Assembly: GCF_025370755.1 (NCBI RefSeq)
Contig: NZ_JAMXFC010000033.1
Location: 17,192-81,191, forward strand
Source of the DNA: Laspinema sp. D2d
Lineage (GTDB): Bacteria > Cyanobacteriota > Cyanobacteriia > Cyanobacteriales > Laspinemataceae
Direction: 5' to 3'
Length of the DNA: 64,000 bases
The notes under the pieces were generated by a model that saw only the letters and a list, made by a program, of their open reading frames with translations, ran no database searches and was not told the origin of the DNA. The translations under genes and the position numbers were made by a program. Positions within the stretch are counted from its first letter, which is position 1. Every line of letters begins with the position of its first letter. Below, piece after piece: positions 25,515-34,984 of this stretch.

Positions 25515-26483
25515 GTGAATTTGCGATCGCAGATTGTTTTGAGCTGTGTTGGTAGCTTCTTAATGACCCTACCAACACAGTTATTTCCCTTATCTAGTTC
25601 TGCTCAAATCCTTCCCGTGAGTGGATTCACCGCAGAACCGTCCGCTCAACTGTTGACCGAAGAAGTCCGTCAAATTGCCCAATCAATTACGGTAAAAGTG
25701 TTGTCAGGCCGCAGTGGAGGTTCGGGTATTGTTATTCAAAAACAAGGATCCATTTATACTGTTGTCACCAATCAGCACGTTTTGACCGCTGGAAAGGGTT
25801 CCGGATATCAAATTCAAACCACCGATGGCCGCATCTATGCAGCGGAAGTGGTTAGAACAGTGAACTTTGAGAGCAACGATTTGGCGTTGCTGCAATTTCG
25901 CAGTACAGGTGCTGATTATACCGTAGCCTCCCTAGGGACTTCTTCAACGTTGAAACCCGGGGATGAAGTCTTTGCAGCGGGGTTTCCTTTTGAATCGGAA
26001 CAGTTAGGTTCTGCCTGGACCTTTACGACGGGGACCATCTCGTTAATCGCCGATCGCGCGATCGAGGGGGGATATCAAATTGCCTACACTAATCCGGTGG
26101 AAAAAGGCATGAGTGGCGGACCCATCTTGAATCGTCAAGGTCAGGTCATCGGACTTAATGGAATGCACGCCTATCCCTTATGGGGTGATCCTTATCTATT
26201 TACCGATGGTTCCCGACCCAGTACCGCTATACGTGAGATTATGGTGCGATCGAGCATGGGAATTGCGATCGATACCTTTGTCCAACTGGCAGGGGGATTT
26301 TCCAATCCAGTGGAAATGCCAGCCGCCAGAGTTCCGATCGCCCCAACTGAGTCTAGCGCAGAGTCCGAAACCCAGGAGGGTTCTGTAACGACCCCGCCAC
26401 CTCACCAGGCGTCTCCATCCGCATTACCCGTGGTACAGGAATCTCCCATCTTGTCTAATCCAAGGTCCGAAGCTTTGTGGTAA
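25515..26483 (+). CDS. Exported trypsin-like serine protease
   Basis: 322 residues with a signal peptide ending near SSSAQ. The S1C-type catalytic triad is visible: His in TNQHVLT, Asp in SNDLALL and Ser in GMSGGP. There is no PDZ domain; instead a Pro/Ser/Glu-rich tail of about 60 residues follows and ends EALW, echoing the SVW and WLW endings of its neighbours. The start is GTG at 25515. It is the second gene of the 24.9-30.2 kb exported-protein cluster. Confidence 0.87.
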   Translation: MNLRSQIVLSCVGSFLMTLPTQLFPLSSSAQILPVSGFTAEPSAQLLTEEVRQIAQSITVKVLSGRSGGSGIVIQKQGSIYTVVTNQHVLTAGKGSGYQIQTTDGRIYAAEVVRTVNFESNDLALLQFRSTGADYTVASLGTSSTLKPGDEVFAAGFPFESEQLGSAWTFTTGTISLIADRAIEGGYQIAYTNPVEKGMSGGPILNRQGQVIGLNGMHAYPLWGDPYLFTDGSRPSTAIREIMVRSSMGIAIDTFVQLAGGFSNPVEMPAARVPIAPTESSAESETQEGSVTTPPPHQASPSALPVVQESPILSNPRSEALW

Positions 26484-26530
26484 AACCGGGGTTTCATTGG
26501 ATGTTAATGTAGTGAGTTTCATTCACAATA

Positions 26531-27943
26531 ATGAAAGTTTATCATGTATTCTTAGCAGTCCTAGTCGGCGTGGCGATTGCTTTAGCACAACCCTACCTGG
26601 GGGCCGCTTTTATGTCCGATCGCGTGGATCAAGTCAAAGCGATCGCCCAAGAAATTACCGTATTAATTCCCGAAACCGATCCCCAGTCCGGCAAAACAGC
26701 TAATGGTTCAGGGTTTCTGATTGCTAGACAAGGAAACACCTATACGGTACTGACAGCGAATCATGTTGTTTGTAAAAATCAATCCGAACCTTGTAACGAC
26801 CCTCGTCCAGGACTAAAGGTCGTGACCCATGACGGACGGGAACATCGCCTAAATTTTAACACCGTCAAAAAACTTCCTCAAGTAGATTTAGCCATTCTAA
26901 AATTTGAAAGCAATGGAAATTATAAATTAGCAACTTTAGGGAATTATGACACCGACCACAATAGCGAACGAGAAGTGCAGCTTCCCAATGGGCAAATTAT
27001 TCGAGAATATGGACATTTTGTTTTTGCTTCTGGATGGCCTGGAATCAATCCTCCTAATATCTCGGAATTAAAGTATCGGTTTAGTGTGGGCAGACTCCTA
27101 CCCGAGAATAGAATGGTCGGGTTTAGAATCCGTCCCCCGGAAGAAGGATATCAAGCAGTTTATACCAGTATCACCTATCCGGGAATGAGTGGCGGTCCAG
27201 TATTAGATACCGAGGGGAGAGTCATTGCAGTTCATGGTCAAAATGAAGGAACACGGGTTTCTAATGAAGGATCTTCAGGACGCCAACCCGTGCTAATTGG
27301 CTATAGTTTATCAATTCCTATTGCTGAATTTTTGAATTTAGCACCCCAAGCCAGTATTCCTTTAAATAATATCACCGTTCAAACTAATCCGCCTCAAGCA
27401 TTAAATCAAGATGATATCGATGCAATAGGAACAGAATTTGTTTTTGCAGGAATGCAGGAGCAAAATGCGGCACAGCCCAATAGTGCAGTGTATTGGGCCA
27501 ATCAGGGAAATCAGTATTGGCGAGCATTGAGGACCGAAGAAGCGCTGGGGGCTTATGAAAAAGCCATTGCAATCGATTCAGAATTTTATCCGGTTTGGTA
27601 TGGGAAAGGATTAGTGAAGACCTTTCAGGAGAAATATGATGAAGCATTTGCGAGTTACAACCAAGCCATCACGATTCTTGATAAGCAAATCGCTGAATTT
27701 CCCAGAGAGACCGAAAGAAAAGAGAGAAGAGAATGGGTGGTGAAACTGCGAGACCAAATCCAGCCCTTAATGGCGAATTCCTCTCCTCCAACAATACCAA
27801 GGGATAATTCTCCAGCGCCTCAAACCCAGCCTAACTCCACAGTCCAACCAAGTCCACCATCACCGCCACCGACAGCCCCATTATCAACACCTGAACCCCA
27901 ACCGGAAACGCAACCCGAAACCCAACCGGGGTGGTTGTGGTAA
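26531..27943 (+). CDS. Exported trypsin-like protease with TPR and proline-rich tail
   Basis: 470 residues. An N-terminal hydrophobic segment (residues 4-28) is followed by a trypsin-like domain with the triad His (LTANHVV), Asp (QVDLAIL) and Ser (GMSGGP). Two TPR units lie around residues 320-395 (YWANQGNQYWRALRTEEAL and WYGKGLVKTFQEKYDEAF). The last 50 residues are a Pro/Gln/Thr-rich tail ending PGWLW. TPRs suggest binding to a partner or substrate. It lies 47 bases after the preceding protease gene, so they are likely co-transcribed. Confidence 0.87.
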   Translation: MKVYHVFLAVLVGVAIALAQPYLGAAFMSDRVDQVKAIAQEITVLIPETDPQSGKTANGSGFLIARQGNTYTVLTANHVVCKNQSEPCNDPRPGLKVVTHDGREHRLNFNTVKKLPQVDLAILKFESNGNYKLATLGNYDTDHNSEREVQLPNGQIIREYGHFVFASGWPGINPPNISELKYRFSVGRLLPENRMVGFRIRPPEEGYQAVYTSITYPGMSGGPVLDTEGRVIAVHGQNEGTRVSNEGSSGRQPVLIGYSLSIPIAEFLNLAPQASIPLNNITVQTNPPQALNQDDIDAIGTEFVFAGMQEQNAAQPNSAVYWANQGNQYWRALRTEEALGAYEKAIAIDSEFYPVWYGKGLVKTFQEKYDEAFASYNQAITILDKQIAEFPRETERKERREWVVKLRDQIQPLMANSSPPTIPRDNSPAPQTQPNSTVQPSPPSPPPTAPLSTPEPQPETQPETQPGWLW

Positions 27944-28050
27944 GTGAGGGGCCGAGATTAGGGCAGATCCCGGGGTTATGGAACACTTTAGGGGTGAATT
28001 TGAACAAATTTCAGAAATTTAGTGTGTGTGAGCAGTGAGCTTAGAAATTC

Positions 28051-29109
28051 ATGAATCAAGAAACAGTCACGAAACATTTTGGGAAAGGGAATACAAAACC
28101 TTGGAGGGGGGTACTACTGGCGATCGCCTCCCTATTAGGGACAGGATTATATAACAATGTTGTCCATGCCAACCCCCTCCCCCTGTCTCCCAGCACTCCG
28201 CAACCCGAGGTGATCGCCTCGGAACTCCCCGCAAAAACCACTCCGTTCGCGTTACCCTTTCCCTCTCCACCCGCTGAGGCATTGCAGGTTGAAGAACGCA
28301 GCTTTAACACCTTCTTTCGGGCAGAACAGGAGATCGTCGCCCAGGAACCCGGTGTTACCGATTCAGACCTAGAAACCTTACAAAATCAGTATCTACTTCC
28401 AGAACCCGCCACCCTAGTTGTCCCCACAGCCGGTGGAAGTTCTGCACCCGGAGTAAGTATCGGAACTCCCACCGCATTTGGTGCGAACTGGGGTCGAGTC
28501 TATACCGGATTTGGATATCAAGCGAGAACTCGTTACACAACCGAAACTGATGGAACTTTAGCATTAGGTTTTGGGTTAGGGAACTCTCGCGAAAATGTCG
28601 GTTTAGAAGTGAGCCTGGTGGTGAGCGATTTAATTGACGAAACCCTAGCTGATGGTGGGGTTAGCTTTAAAGTCCACCGTTTACTTCCCAATAATTTTGC
28701 CGTTGCCGCCGGGATAGAATATGCCCTATCTTGGGGCGATATTGACACCACCACCAGTCCCTATGGCGTCGTGACCAAAGTCTTTCGCTTCAAAGAAAAT
28801 AGTGCCGAACCTTTGAGCCAACTCACCGTATCTTTAGGAGTTGGGGGGGGTCGTTACCGCTCAGAGGATGATGTAATCAATGACAACAACACGATAGGTG
28901 TCTTTAGCAGTGTCGGTTTGCGAGTCGCTGAACAGATCTCACTGATTGCAGACTGGACAGGTCAAGATTTGTTTCTCGGTGCTTCAATCGTCCCATTCAA
29001 GGATCTCCCTGTAGTAATTACCCCCGCTTTTGCCGATGTAACCAATAATGCAGGGGATGGGGCTCGTTTCATTCTCGGCATTGGCTATGGCTACTCTTTA
29101 GCCTTTTAA
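28051..29109 (+). CDS. Exported protein with predicted outer-membrane beta-barrel
   Basis: 352 residues. A basic N-terminus and a hydrophobic segment (about residues 20-40) precede a Pro-rich linker. From about residue 145 the sequence alternates hydrophobic and polar residues with many glycines (VYTGFGYQAR, GLEVSLVVSD, FILGIGYGYSLAF) and ends in phenylalanine, the typical outer-membrane insertion signal. I do not recognise a family. It is directly followed by the proline-rich protein gene, whose ATG frame abuts its stop, so the two are probably co-translated. Confidence 0.7.
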   Translation: MNQETVTKHFGKGNTKPWRGVLLAIASLLGTGLYNNVVHANPLPLSPSTPQPEVIASELPAKTTPFALPFPSPPAEALQVEERSFNTFFRAEQEIVAQEPGVTDSDLETLQNQYLLPEPATLVVPTAGGSSAPGVSIGTPTAFGANWGRVYTGFGYQARTRYTTETDGTLALGFGLGNSRENVGLEVSLVVSDLIDETLADGGVSFKVHRLLPNNFAVAAGIEYALSWGDIDTTTSPYGVVTKVFRFKENSAEPLSQLTVSLGVGGGRYRSEDDVINDNNTIGVFSSVGLRVAEQISLIADWTGQDLFLGASIVPFKDLPVVITPAFADVTNNAGDGARFILGIGYGYSLAF

Positions 29110-29133
29110 ATGTTGTCATTTAGTGTAATCGTC

Positions 29134-30150
29134 ATGAATCATAAATCTCTCTATCAATATTCTGCGGTTGGCTTAGGATTGTGTGGGGTAATCTTCCTTA
29201 GTGCCTCCCCAGTTCACGCTCAAGAAGGTTTTCCAATAGGTTCTCCAACAGCTGGTCCAATGATGGGAAGTGAGATAGTCCCCCCCCCGCCCATTGTCCC
29301 AGCACCAAATATCACTCCCCTACCAGTGGTCGAACCTACACAAGTGCAACCACCACCCGTGGTACAACCTACCGAGGTACAGCCGCCACCCGTGGTTCAA
29401 CCGACCGAGGTACAGCCGCCACCCGTGATTCAACCGACCGAGGTACAGCCGCCACCCGTGGTTCAACCGACCGAGGTACAGCCGCCACCCGTGATTCAAC
29501 CGACAGGGGTACAGCCACCACCCGTGATTCAACCGACCGATGTACAACTGCCACCAGTGATTCAACCGACCGATGTACAACTGCCACCCATCACAACTGA
29601 GACCCCTAACGTACCCTTAACATCCGGAAGTAGTGACACAAATACCTCAACTGGTGTTCAAGGGCAACAAGGGGTAATCTCCACCACCGGGGACATAGGG
29701 GGTCTTGGAAGCGGAACCGGCAGCCAAACGATATTTGCCGGTACAGGGGATGCTCAAGCGGCGGTGAATGAAGCAGGGAGTAATGTCCTCGGGCAGCTAA
29801 GTGCAGGAAATATCAATGGATTGACAGGCGCAAGCGTTTCGTTTGAAGCCCAGCAACTCGTGGCGGCGGTCCTCACTACGGGGGAAGTGAATAGCGTTAA
29901 TGCCCTGTCCACTGCACTCTCTAGCACTCCAGGCGCTCCTTCCGTTGAAGCGACAAGACGATTAGCGTCTAAATTAGCCCGACTGTTAGCGGATGGACAA
30001 GTGAACGCGCAAGACTTATTAGATTCAATTCGCTCTTATAACGAAATGATTCGGCAGAGTAACTCGGAATTTTTGCGAAACCCTCCAGCGGAATTGTTGG
30101 CGATTCAAGTAGCCCTGTCCCGATTAATTGAAGCGGCAGGTGTTAACTAA
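29134..30150 (+). CDS. Exported proline-rich repeat protein
   Basis: 338 residues. The signal peptide ends at SPVHAQEG. Residues about 70-152 consist of an 11-residue unit VQPPPVVQPTE repeated about eight times, an extended PPII-like stalk resembling wall- or envelope-spanning linkers. A Gly/Ser/Thr-rich stretch follows and then a helical C-terminal domain of about 130 residues (NVLGQLSAG to SRLIEAAGVN). The start at 29134 was chosen because it begins the signal peptide; the upstream ATG at 29110 touches the previous stop. Function unknown; a surface or periplasm-spanning role is inference. Confidence 0.75.
   Translation: MNHKSLYQYSAVGLGLCGVIFLSASPVHAQEGFPIGSPTAGPMMGSEIVPPPPIVPAPNITPLPVVEPTQVQPPPVVQPTEVQPPPVVQPTEVQPPPVIQPTEVQPPPVVQPTEVQPPPVIQPTGVQPPPVIQPTDVQLPPVIQPTDVQLPPITTETPNVPLTSGSSDTNTSTGVQGQQGVISTTGDIGGLGSGTGSQTIFAGTGDAQAAVNEAGSNVLGQLSAGNINGLTGASVSFEAQQLVAAVLTTGEVNSVNALSTALSSTPGAPSVEATRRLASKLARLLADGQVNAQDLLDSIRSYNEMIRQSNSEFLRNPPAELLAIQVALSRLIEAAGVN
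29341..29589 (+). repeat. 33-bp coding tandem repeat (VQPPPVVQPTE)
   Basis: About eight near-identical 33-bp units in frame, with the 5' and 3' units most diverged. Such arrays change copy number easily by slippage or recombination. Confidence 0.9.
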
Positions 30151-30345
30151 TGTGAGGTAAACAAAGCAACCCTTTTCAAGGGGGGTTGGGGGGATCATTC
30201 CAGAATTGAGCAAGAGTTCTACTACTTTTCTCAGATGGATCACCTGCCAGCCAATCCTCACGTTTCAGCTTTATACTTTGCCCAAGTTTTTGGGCTAATG
30301 GATATTGTTGGCAATCCGGTTGATTGCCGATCGCCCAACCCATCC

Positions 30346-30373
30346 CCAAAAAAATAGCCCGCCTAAACGGGCT
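30346..30373 (-). terminator. Rho-independent terminator of dnaK
   Basis: On the minus strand AGCCCG and CGGGCT pair around a short loop and run into ATTTTTTT. A second, closer hairpin (AAGAGG..CCTCTT, 30380-30405) pairs fully on the minus strand when one G-U is allowed. Confidence 0.8.
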
Positions 30374-30432
30374 TTCAGGAAGAGGCAGGGTTAACCCTAC
30401 CTCTTTTCCTTCTTATACAGGATAATGCTGAC

Positions 30433-32346
30433 TTACTTCGTTTCAGAGAACTCAGCGTCGATTACATCTTCATCAGAACCGCCCGAGGGAGGAGTACCAG
30501 CGCCACCGCCACCATTATCATCGGAAGGGCCACCGGCAGCACCGCCGGATTGTTCGTAGATCTTGCTACCGATCGCATACAGAGCTTGTTGCAACTCAGT
30601 CATTTGAGACTTCATCTGGTCAAAGTCATCCTTGGCGATCGCATCCTTAAGCGCCTGAATCAAATCAGTCACCTTCGTCTTCTCATCCGCCGGGACCTTA
30701 TCTCCCAACTCACTCATCTGCTTCTCAGCTTGATAAGTCAACGAATCCGCTTGGTTCTTCAGATCAATCTTCTCGCGACGTTCCTTATCTGCCGTGGCAT
30801 TCGATTCCGCTTCCCGAACCATCCGTTCCACTTCATCCCCAGGCAAGGTACTCGCACCCGTGATACTGATCGACTGTTCCTTCCCAGTCCCCTTATCCTT
30901 CGCATGGACATTCAGGATCCCGTTCGCATCAATATCAAAGGTCACTTCAATTTGAGGAATTCCACGTTGTGCCGGGGGAATACCATCTAAGCGGAACGTT
31001 CCCAAACTCTTGTTGTCGTTCGCCATCTCGCGTTCCCCTTGCAGAATGTGGATTTCCACATTCGTTTGACCATCCACTGCAGTGGAGAACACTTCCGATT
31101 TCTTCGTGGGAATCGTGGTGTTGCGAGGAATAATCTTGGTCATCACGCCACCCAAGGTTTCCACACCCAGAGAGAGGGGAGTCACGTCAAGCAGCAGAAT
31201 GTCTTTGACTTCACCGGCGAGCACACCCGCTTGAATTGCAGCACCCACAGCTACCACTTCATCGGGGTTCACAGTTTGGTTCGGTTCTTTACCCAGAACC
31301 TTTTTCACCAGTTCTTTCACCGCAGGAATCCGAGTAGAACCTCCGACGAGGACCACCTCATCGATCGCACTCTTATCCAACTTCGCATCGCGAACCGCAT
31401 TTTCTACGGGAATGCCGCAACGGTCGATTAAATCTGCTGTCAGTTCCTCAAACTTCGCCCGCGTCAAGGTGGTATCTAAGTGCTTCGGACCTTCTTGGGT
31501 TGCGGTGATAAAGGGCAGGTTGATTTCCGTTTGAGTCACGCTAGAGAGCTCAATTTTGGCCTTTTCAGCCGCTTCAGTCAACCGTTGCAGGGCTTGCTTA
31601 TCCTTCCGCAGGTCGATGCCTTCTGCTTTGCGGAATTCTTCGGCGAGGAAGTCCACAATTTTTTTATCAAAGTCATCCCCACCCAAGTGGGTATCTCCAG
31701 AAGTGGCGAGCACTTCAAACACGCCGTCGCCGACTTCTAAGATGGAAACGTCAAAGGTCCCACCCCCTAAGTCAAACACCAGAATGGTTTCATTACTCTT
31801 CTTGTCTAACCCATAAGCCAGAGATGCGGCAGTCGGTTCGTTGATGATCCGCAAGACTTCAATCCCGGCAATTTTTCCGGCGTCTTTCGTCGCTTGACGC
31901 TGAGAATCGTTGAAATAGGCGGGAACGGTAATCACGGCTTGGGTGACTTTTTCACCCAGGTAGGTGCTGGCATCATCCACCAGTTTCCGCAGCACTTGAG
32001 CGGAAATTTCTTCGGGAGCATATTGCTTGCTTAAGGCAGGGCAATCGAGTTTAACGTTGCCATTGATATTGAGGACTTTATAGGAAACCTCGGTGGTTTC
32101 GTGAGTGACTTCGGTATGTTTGCGTCCGATGAACCGCTTGACGGAATAGAAGGTGTTTTCCGGGTTCATTACCGCTTGACGCTTGGCGATTTGACCGACG
32201 AGGCGATCGCTGTTTTTGGTGTAAGCGACGACTGAGGGCGTGGTGCGGAAGCCTTCTGCGTTAGCGATCACGGTGGGCTTACCCCCTTCCATCACGGCGA
32301 CGCAAGAGTTTGTGGTTCCTAAGTCAATTCCAACTACTTTACCCAT
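30433..32346 (-). CDS. dnaK: Chaperone DnaK (Hsp70)
   Basis: 637 residues. ATP-driven chaperone working with DnaJ and GrpE. The nucleotide-binding domain shows [38 protein letters not shown] and [12 protein letters not shown]; the hydrophobic linker [10 protein letters not shown] lies near residue 390, then the substrate domain, lid and a Gly-rich tail ending [11 protein letters not shown]. Length and tail match the housekeeping cyanobacterial DnaK2 type. No grpE or dnaJ is adjacent and no CIRCE element was found upstream. It has its own terminator. Confidence 0.96.
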   Translation of the reverse strand: MGKVVGIDLGTTNSCVAVMEGGKPTVIANAEGFRTTPSVVAYTKNSDRLVGQIAKRQAVMNPENTFYSVKRFIGRKHTEVTHETTEVSYKVLNINGNVKLDCPALSKQYAPEEISAQVLRKLVDDASTYLGEKVTQAVITVPAYFNDSQRQATKDAGKIAGIEVLRIINEPTAASLAYGLDKKSNETILVFDLGGGTFDVSILEVGDGVFEVLATSGDTHLGGDDFDKKIVDFLAEEFRKAEGIDLRKDKQALQRLTEAAEKAKIELSSVTQTEINLPFITATQEGPKHLDTTLTRAKFEELTADLIDRCGIPVENAVRDAKLDKSAIDEVVLVGGSTRIPAVKELVKKVLGKEPNQTVNPDEVVAVGAAIQAGVLAGEVKDILLLDVTPLSLGVETLGGVMTKIIPRNTTIPTKKSEVFSTAVDGQTNVEIHILQGEREMANDNKSLGTFRLDGIPPAQRGIPQIEVTFDIDANGILNVHAKDKGTGKEQSISITGASTLPGDEVERMVREAESNATADKERREKIDLKNQADSLTYQAEKQMSELGDKVPADEKTKVTDLIQALKDAIAKDDFDQMKSQMTELQQALYAIGSKIYEQSGGAAGGPSDDNGGGGAGTPPSGGSDEDVIDAEFSETK

Positions 32347-32679
32347 AGGGATGTTTTACTCCAATTACTACTAACAAAGGGTTTGGGCTGATTTAGCCCG
32401 GTTTATTTGGGCGATCGGCACAACTGCACGAGAGCAGTTTTTCCAGATTCAATATTTTTTAAGCCTACCAATCTATATGGTGTGGGCGGTTGGGCTTCTA
32501 TTGAAGGGGAGGTTACCGAACCTCATTAGGGACGGTTTACCGAGAAAGCAGGCTTAGGGGGTGTTTTTATGGGCCGATCGCCAGTGATTTTTGAGTCTGT
32601 CCCATCAAGTTGGCGATCGGCCCCTCTTAACATCCCTGTCCCTGAATCCATTGAACCTCCGGATTTGGGATGAGCCGAT
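32347..32679. other. dnaK upstream region with a HIP1-bearing hairpin
   Basis: 333 bases. A perfect 13-bp inverted repeat (32571-32583 with 32611-32623), each arm containing GGGCCGATCGCCA, lies downstream of the Hsp20 stop. A smaller GGGCTGATTTAGCCC hairpin lies near 32384. These may end hsp20 transcription; no T-run follows, so this is uncertain. Confidence 0.45.
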
Positions 32680-33252
32680 TTACACTGGGGTGGCCCATAA
32701 GTCGTTTAACAGTTCCCCTTCACTGGAAGCGATTTTCTCCTCAGTTTTCTGAGCGGTTAGATCCGGTTTCTGCTCCACTGGCATCACGGAGTTAACCTCA
32801 GATTTAAGCTCATCCAACCGCACCTTCACTACCGGGGGTCGTTGGGCCGAAAATTTCGGTAAGGTTAAGGTGAGAATGCCATCCTTTAACTCGGCTTCGA
32901 TACGATCGGGCACAATCGGTTTCGTCAAGGGGACGACCCGACGCAACTTGCCGTAACGGAGTTCAGAACGCAGGTAACCGCTGTTCTGACTCACGTTCTG
33001 GGGTGGCTGACGGTGGGCGGCGATCGCCACTTGAAAGCGACTCGCTTGCACATCAATCTCCGGTCCCGTTAAACCGGGCACTTCCAACCGCAATACAAAG
33101 CTATTTTCCGTTTCTTCTAGTTCGATCGCCGGTTGCCACACTCTACCCATTTCGGGACGTTGGCACGGGGGTTGTTCAGTTAAGAGTTGTTCAAATTGAC
33201 GTCCCCAGGCATCGACCTCGCGTAACAGGTCCAAATTCATTGATGTTCTCAT
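32680..33252 (-). CDS. Small heat-shock protein, Hsp20/alpha-crystallin family
   Basis: 190 residues. The alpha-crystallin domain spans about residues 40-140 (PAIELEETENSFVLRLEVPGL, YGKLRRVVPLTKPI, AELKDGILTLTLPK), followed by the PPVVKV stretch standing in for the I-x-I/V motif and an extended Glu/Ser-rich tail. It holds unfolding proteins for DnaK, which lies next on the same strand. GAGAGGAA precedes the ATG at 33252. The tail is longer than in most cyanobacterial HspA proteins. Confidence 0.9.
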   Translation of the reverse strand: MRTSMNLDLLREVDAWGRQFEQLLTEQPPCQRPEMGRVWQPAIELEETENSFVLRLEVPGLTGPEIDVQASRFQVAIAAHRQPPQNVSQNSGYLRSELRYGKLRRVVPLTKPIVPDRIEAELKDGILTLTLPKFSAQRPPVVKVRLDELKSEVNSVMPVEQKPDLTAQKTEEKIASSEGELLNDLWATPV

Positions 33253-33465
33253 CGGGTTTCCTCTCCAAAATAAGAGTGAATTCTGAAATCGGTAGAGTGG
33301 ACAGAATCGGGTTTTATCGAACCAGTGGGCGATTAAAACACCGATAAAATTTTATGTAACCTTTGGAAACTCCCGGTTTTTATCCCTATTTTTTAGGGAG
33401 TTATGTTGCCTATTTCGAGTGGGTTACTTTTCTCTAATGTAGGTCATCTAACACTATCTTAACCA

Positions 33466-33613
33466 GGGGGTAAACCGTAAGCAGACTGTTGTATTTGCCG
33501 CCGATGGACGAAAAGTTTTCAACCCTTCTTCCGGTTTGACCATGACTCTAGGATAGGAAAATCTCAGTTTTTACTTAGGGGGGCAAACCGTAAGAGAACT
33601 GTTGTATTTGCCG
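33466..33613. repeat. Two direct copies of a ~36-bp element
   Basis: Copies at about 33466-33500 and 33579-33613 share AAACCGTAAG and CTGTTGTATTTGCCG with few changes. Each copy can fold on itself (GGCAAA with TTTGCC in the second copy; GGTAAA with TTTGCC by one G-U in the first). Spacing is about 113 bases. It is not a CRISPR array because there are only two units and the interval is too long. Confidence 0.6.
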
Positions 33614-33660
33614 TCAAAATCTACCCCGGCTGTTGATGAAAATAAAATATGACAATACAA

Positions 33661-33691
33661 AACCCCCCGAGTTTTAGTAACTCGGAGGGTT
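33661..33691 (-). terminator. Terminator hairpin of the deoxyhypusine-synthase-family gene
   Basis: Thirteen-nt arms (33661-33673, 33679-33691) around TTAGT; the one odd pair is G-U on the minus strand. Downstream on that strand the sequence is T-rich (TTTTGTATTGTC). Confidence 0.75.
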
Positions 33692-33718
33692 GAAATCAGC
33701 AGAAGACTAATTTAGTCG

Positions 33719-34906
33719 CTAACCACGCCCTTTGCTGATGGGCGTACCGCAGGGATAAGTAGCTACAGACGCGGGTCTTTCAGAAACGGGGGGGACGGTT
33801 CGTTCGGATTTTTTCGCTTGCGCCAATTGGTAGTCTAATTGCAGTTTGGTTAGCATTTCCTGGCGGCGATCGTACAAGCGCTTGAGGGAACGTGCAGGGC
33901 ACTGATTCATCACATAAGCGGTGAGAATCGGCAGGGCGATCGTGCTGTCGGTGTAGCAAACCACAGTATTGGGCAGTTCATTGGGATCGACTTTGCCCCA
34001 GCTTACGGCTTCAGCGGGGGTGGCCCCAGATAAACCGCCGGTATCCGGGCGGGCATCGGTAATCTGGATGAAGTAGTCATGTCCCCGTTCTTCCAAACCG
34101 AGGACTTCGTGAATTTGGGGTTGGGTTTGCAGGAGGAAGTTTTTCGGAGAACCACCACCGAGAATGAAGGCGGCACTTTCTCCGGGGAAATCTTGGTTGG
34201 GGTCTCGGGCAGCATAGGCGATCGCCGCTGTTTCGTTGACATCGATCGCCGGATCAATGATTAATTCCGACCCTTCTAAAGCAAGCGCCGCCACATTCAT
34301 CCCAATTGAACTATCTCCCGGTGACGAGGTATAAATAGGAACCCCGCACTCATAAGCAGTTGCCAACAAGCAGGAATGCTCTACCCCGCGTTGTTTCTCA
34401 ATTTCCCGGACATATTTGCCCAGCAGATAGTGAAATTCAGCCGTTCCCATCCGCTTCTGAAACGGTTCGGCTCGCAAAATGGTCCGAATAAAGGCATCCG
34501 TTTCTAACAACACATCGTAGTCAAAAATGATGTCATAGATGCGGATATGACCCTCTTCCCGCAGCTTGATATCATCCACGAACGGATTTCCCGCATAGAG
34601 GTTTAATCCCAATCCGTAATGGATATCATGATACAGATTTGCGCCGGTACTAATGATGTAATCAATAAAGCCGTTGCGGATCAGTGGTGCTAAGGCGGAC
34701 ACCCCAAATCCCGCCGGAGTCATGGCCCCAGATAGGCTCAGTCCCACAGTCACTCCTTCCCGCATCACCTTTTGGGTCAGCAGGTGACAGATTTCCCGCA
34801 ACCGAGCGGAATTATAAGCGGTGAAGTAACCATCAATTAAATCCACGACGCTCACGTTCTCAGTCATGGGGGCGGGTGCAATTTTGCGATCTATCATTTG
34901 AGACAT
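33719..34906 (-). CDS. Deoxyhypusine synthase family protein (homospermidine-synthase-like)
   Basis: 395 residues. The NAD-binding deoxyhypusine synthase fold is visible: LSLSGAMTPAG, IISTGANLYHDIHYGL, LGGGSPKNFLLQ and DARPDTGGLSGATPAEAVSWGK, whose lysine aligns with the catalytic lysine of deoxyhypusine synthase. Bacteria lack eIF5A, and bacterial members make polyamines such as homospermidine, so that role is likely. Start set to the ATG at 34906 with GGAG just upstream; the longer frame begins at a TTG. It is divergent from a structured non-coding segment at 34985-35601 and ends in a terminator. Confidence 0.87.
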   Translation of the reverse strand: MSQMIDRKIAPAPMTENVSVVDLIDGYFTAYNSARLREICHLLTQKVMREGVTVGLSLSGAMTPAGFGVSALAPLIRNGFIDYIISTGANLYHDIHYGLGLNLYAGNPFVDDIKLREEGHIRIYDIIFDYDVLLETDAFIRTILRAEPFQKRMGTAEFHYLLGKYVREIEKQRGVEHSCLLATAYECGVPIYTSSPGDSSIGMNVAALALEGSELIIDPAIDVNETAAIAYAARDPNQDFPGESAAFILGGGSPKNFLLQTQPQIHEVLGLEERGHDYFIQITDARPDTGGLSGATPAEAVSWGKVDPNELPNTVVCYTDSTIALPILTAYVMNQCPARSLKRLYDRRQEMLTKLQLDYQLAQAKKSERTVPPVSERPASVATYPCGTPISKGRG

Positions 34907-34984
34907 TTTCCACTCCAAACGGTTGAAATACAGGGCATAGTAGCCTTAGCAGACTAAGCAACTAAGGCGATTGACTATGTTCAA

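Larger units (their letters stand above)
33253..33718. other. Intergenic region with two copies of a 36-bp repeat
   Basis: 466 bases between hsp20 and the deoxyhypusine-synthase-family gene. Contains the terminator of the latter, the hsp20 promoter region, and the direct repeats given separately. No CIRCE element seen. Confidence 0.5.

Noticed and set aside
29320..29587. Minus-strand open frames across the proline-rich repeat
   Set aside because: They are mirror frames of the 33-bp repeat and encode only repetitive HGWRLYLGRLN-like strings.
32347..32460. CIRCE/HrcA operator upstream of dnaK
   Set aside because: No TTAGCACTC-N9-GAGTGCTAA or close variant found here or upstream of hsp20.
33466..33613. 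CRISPR array
   Set aside because: Only two units, about 113 bases apart, with no cas genes nearby.
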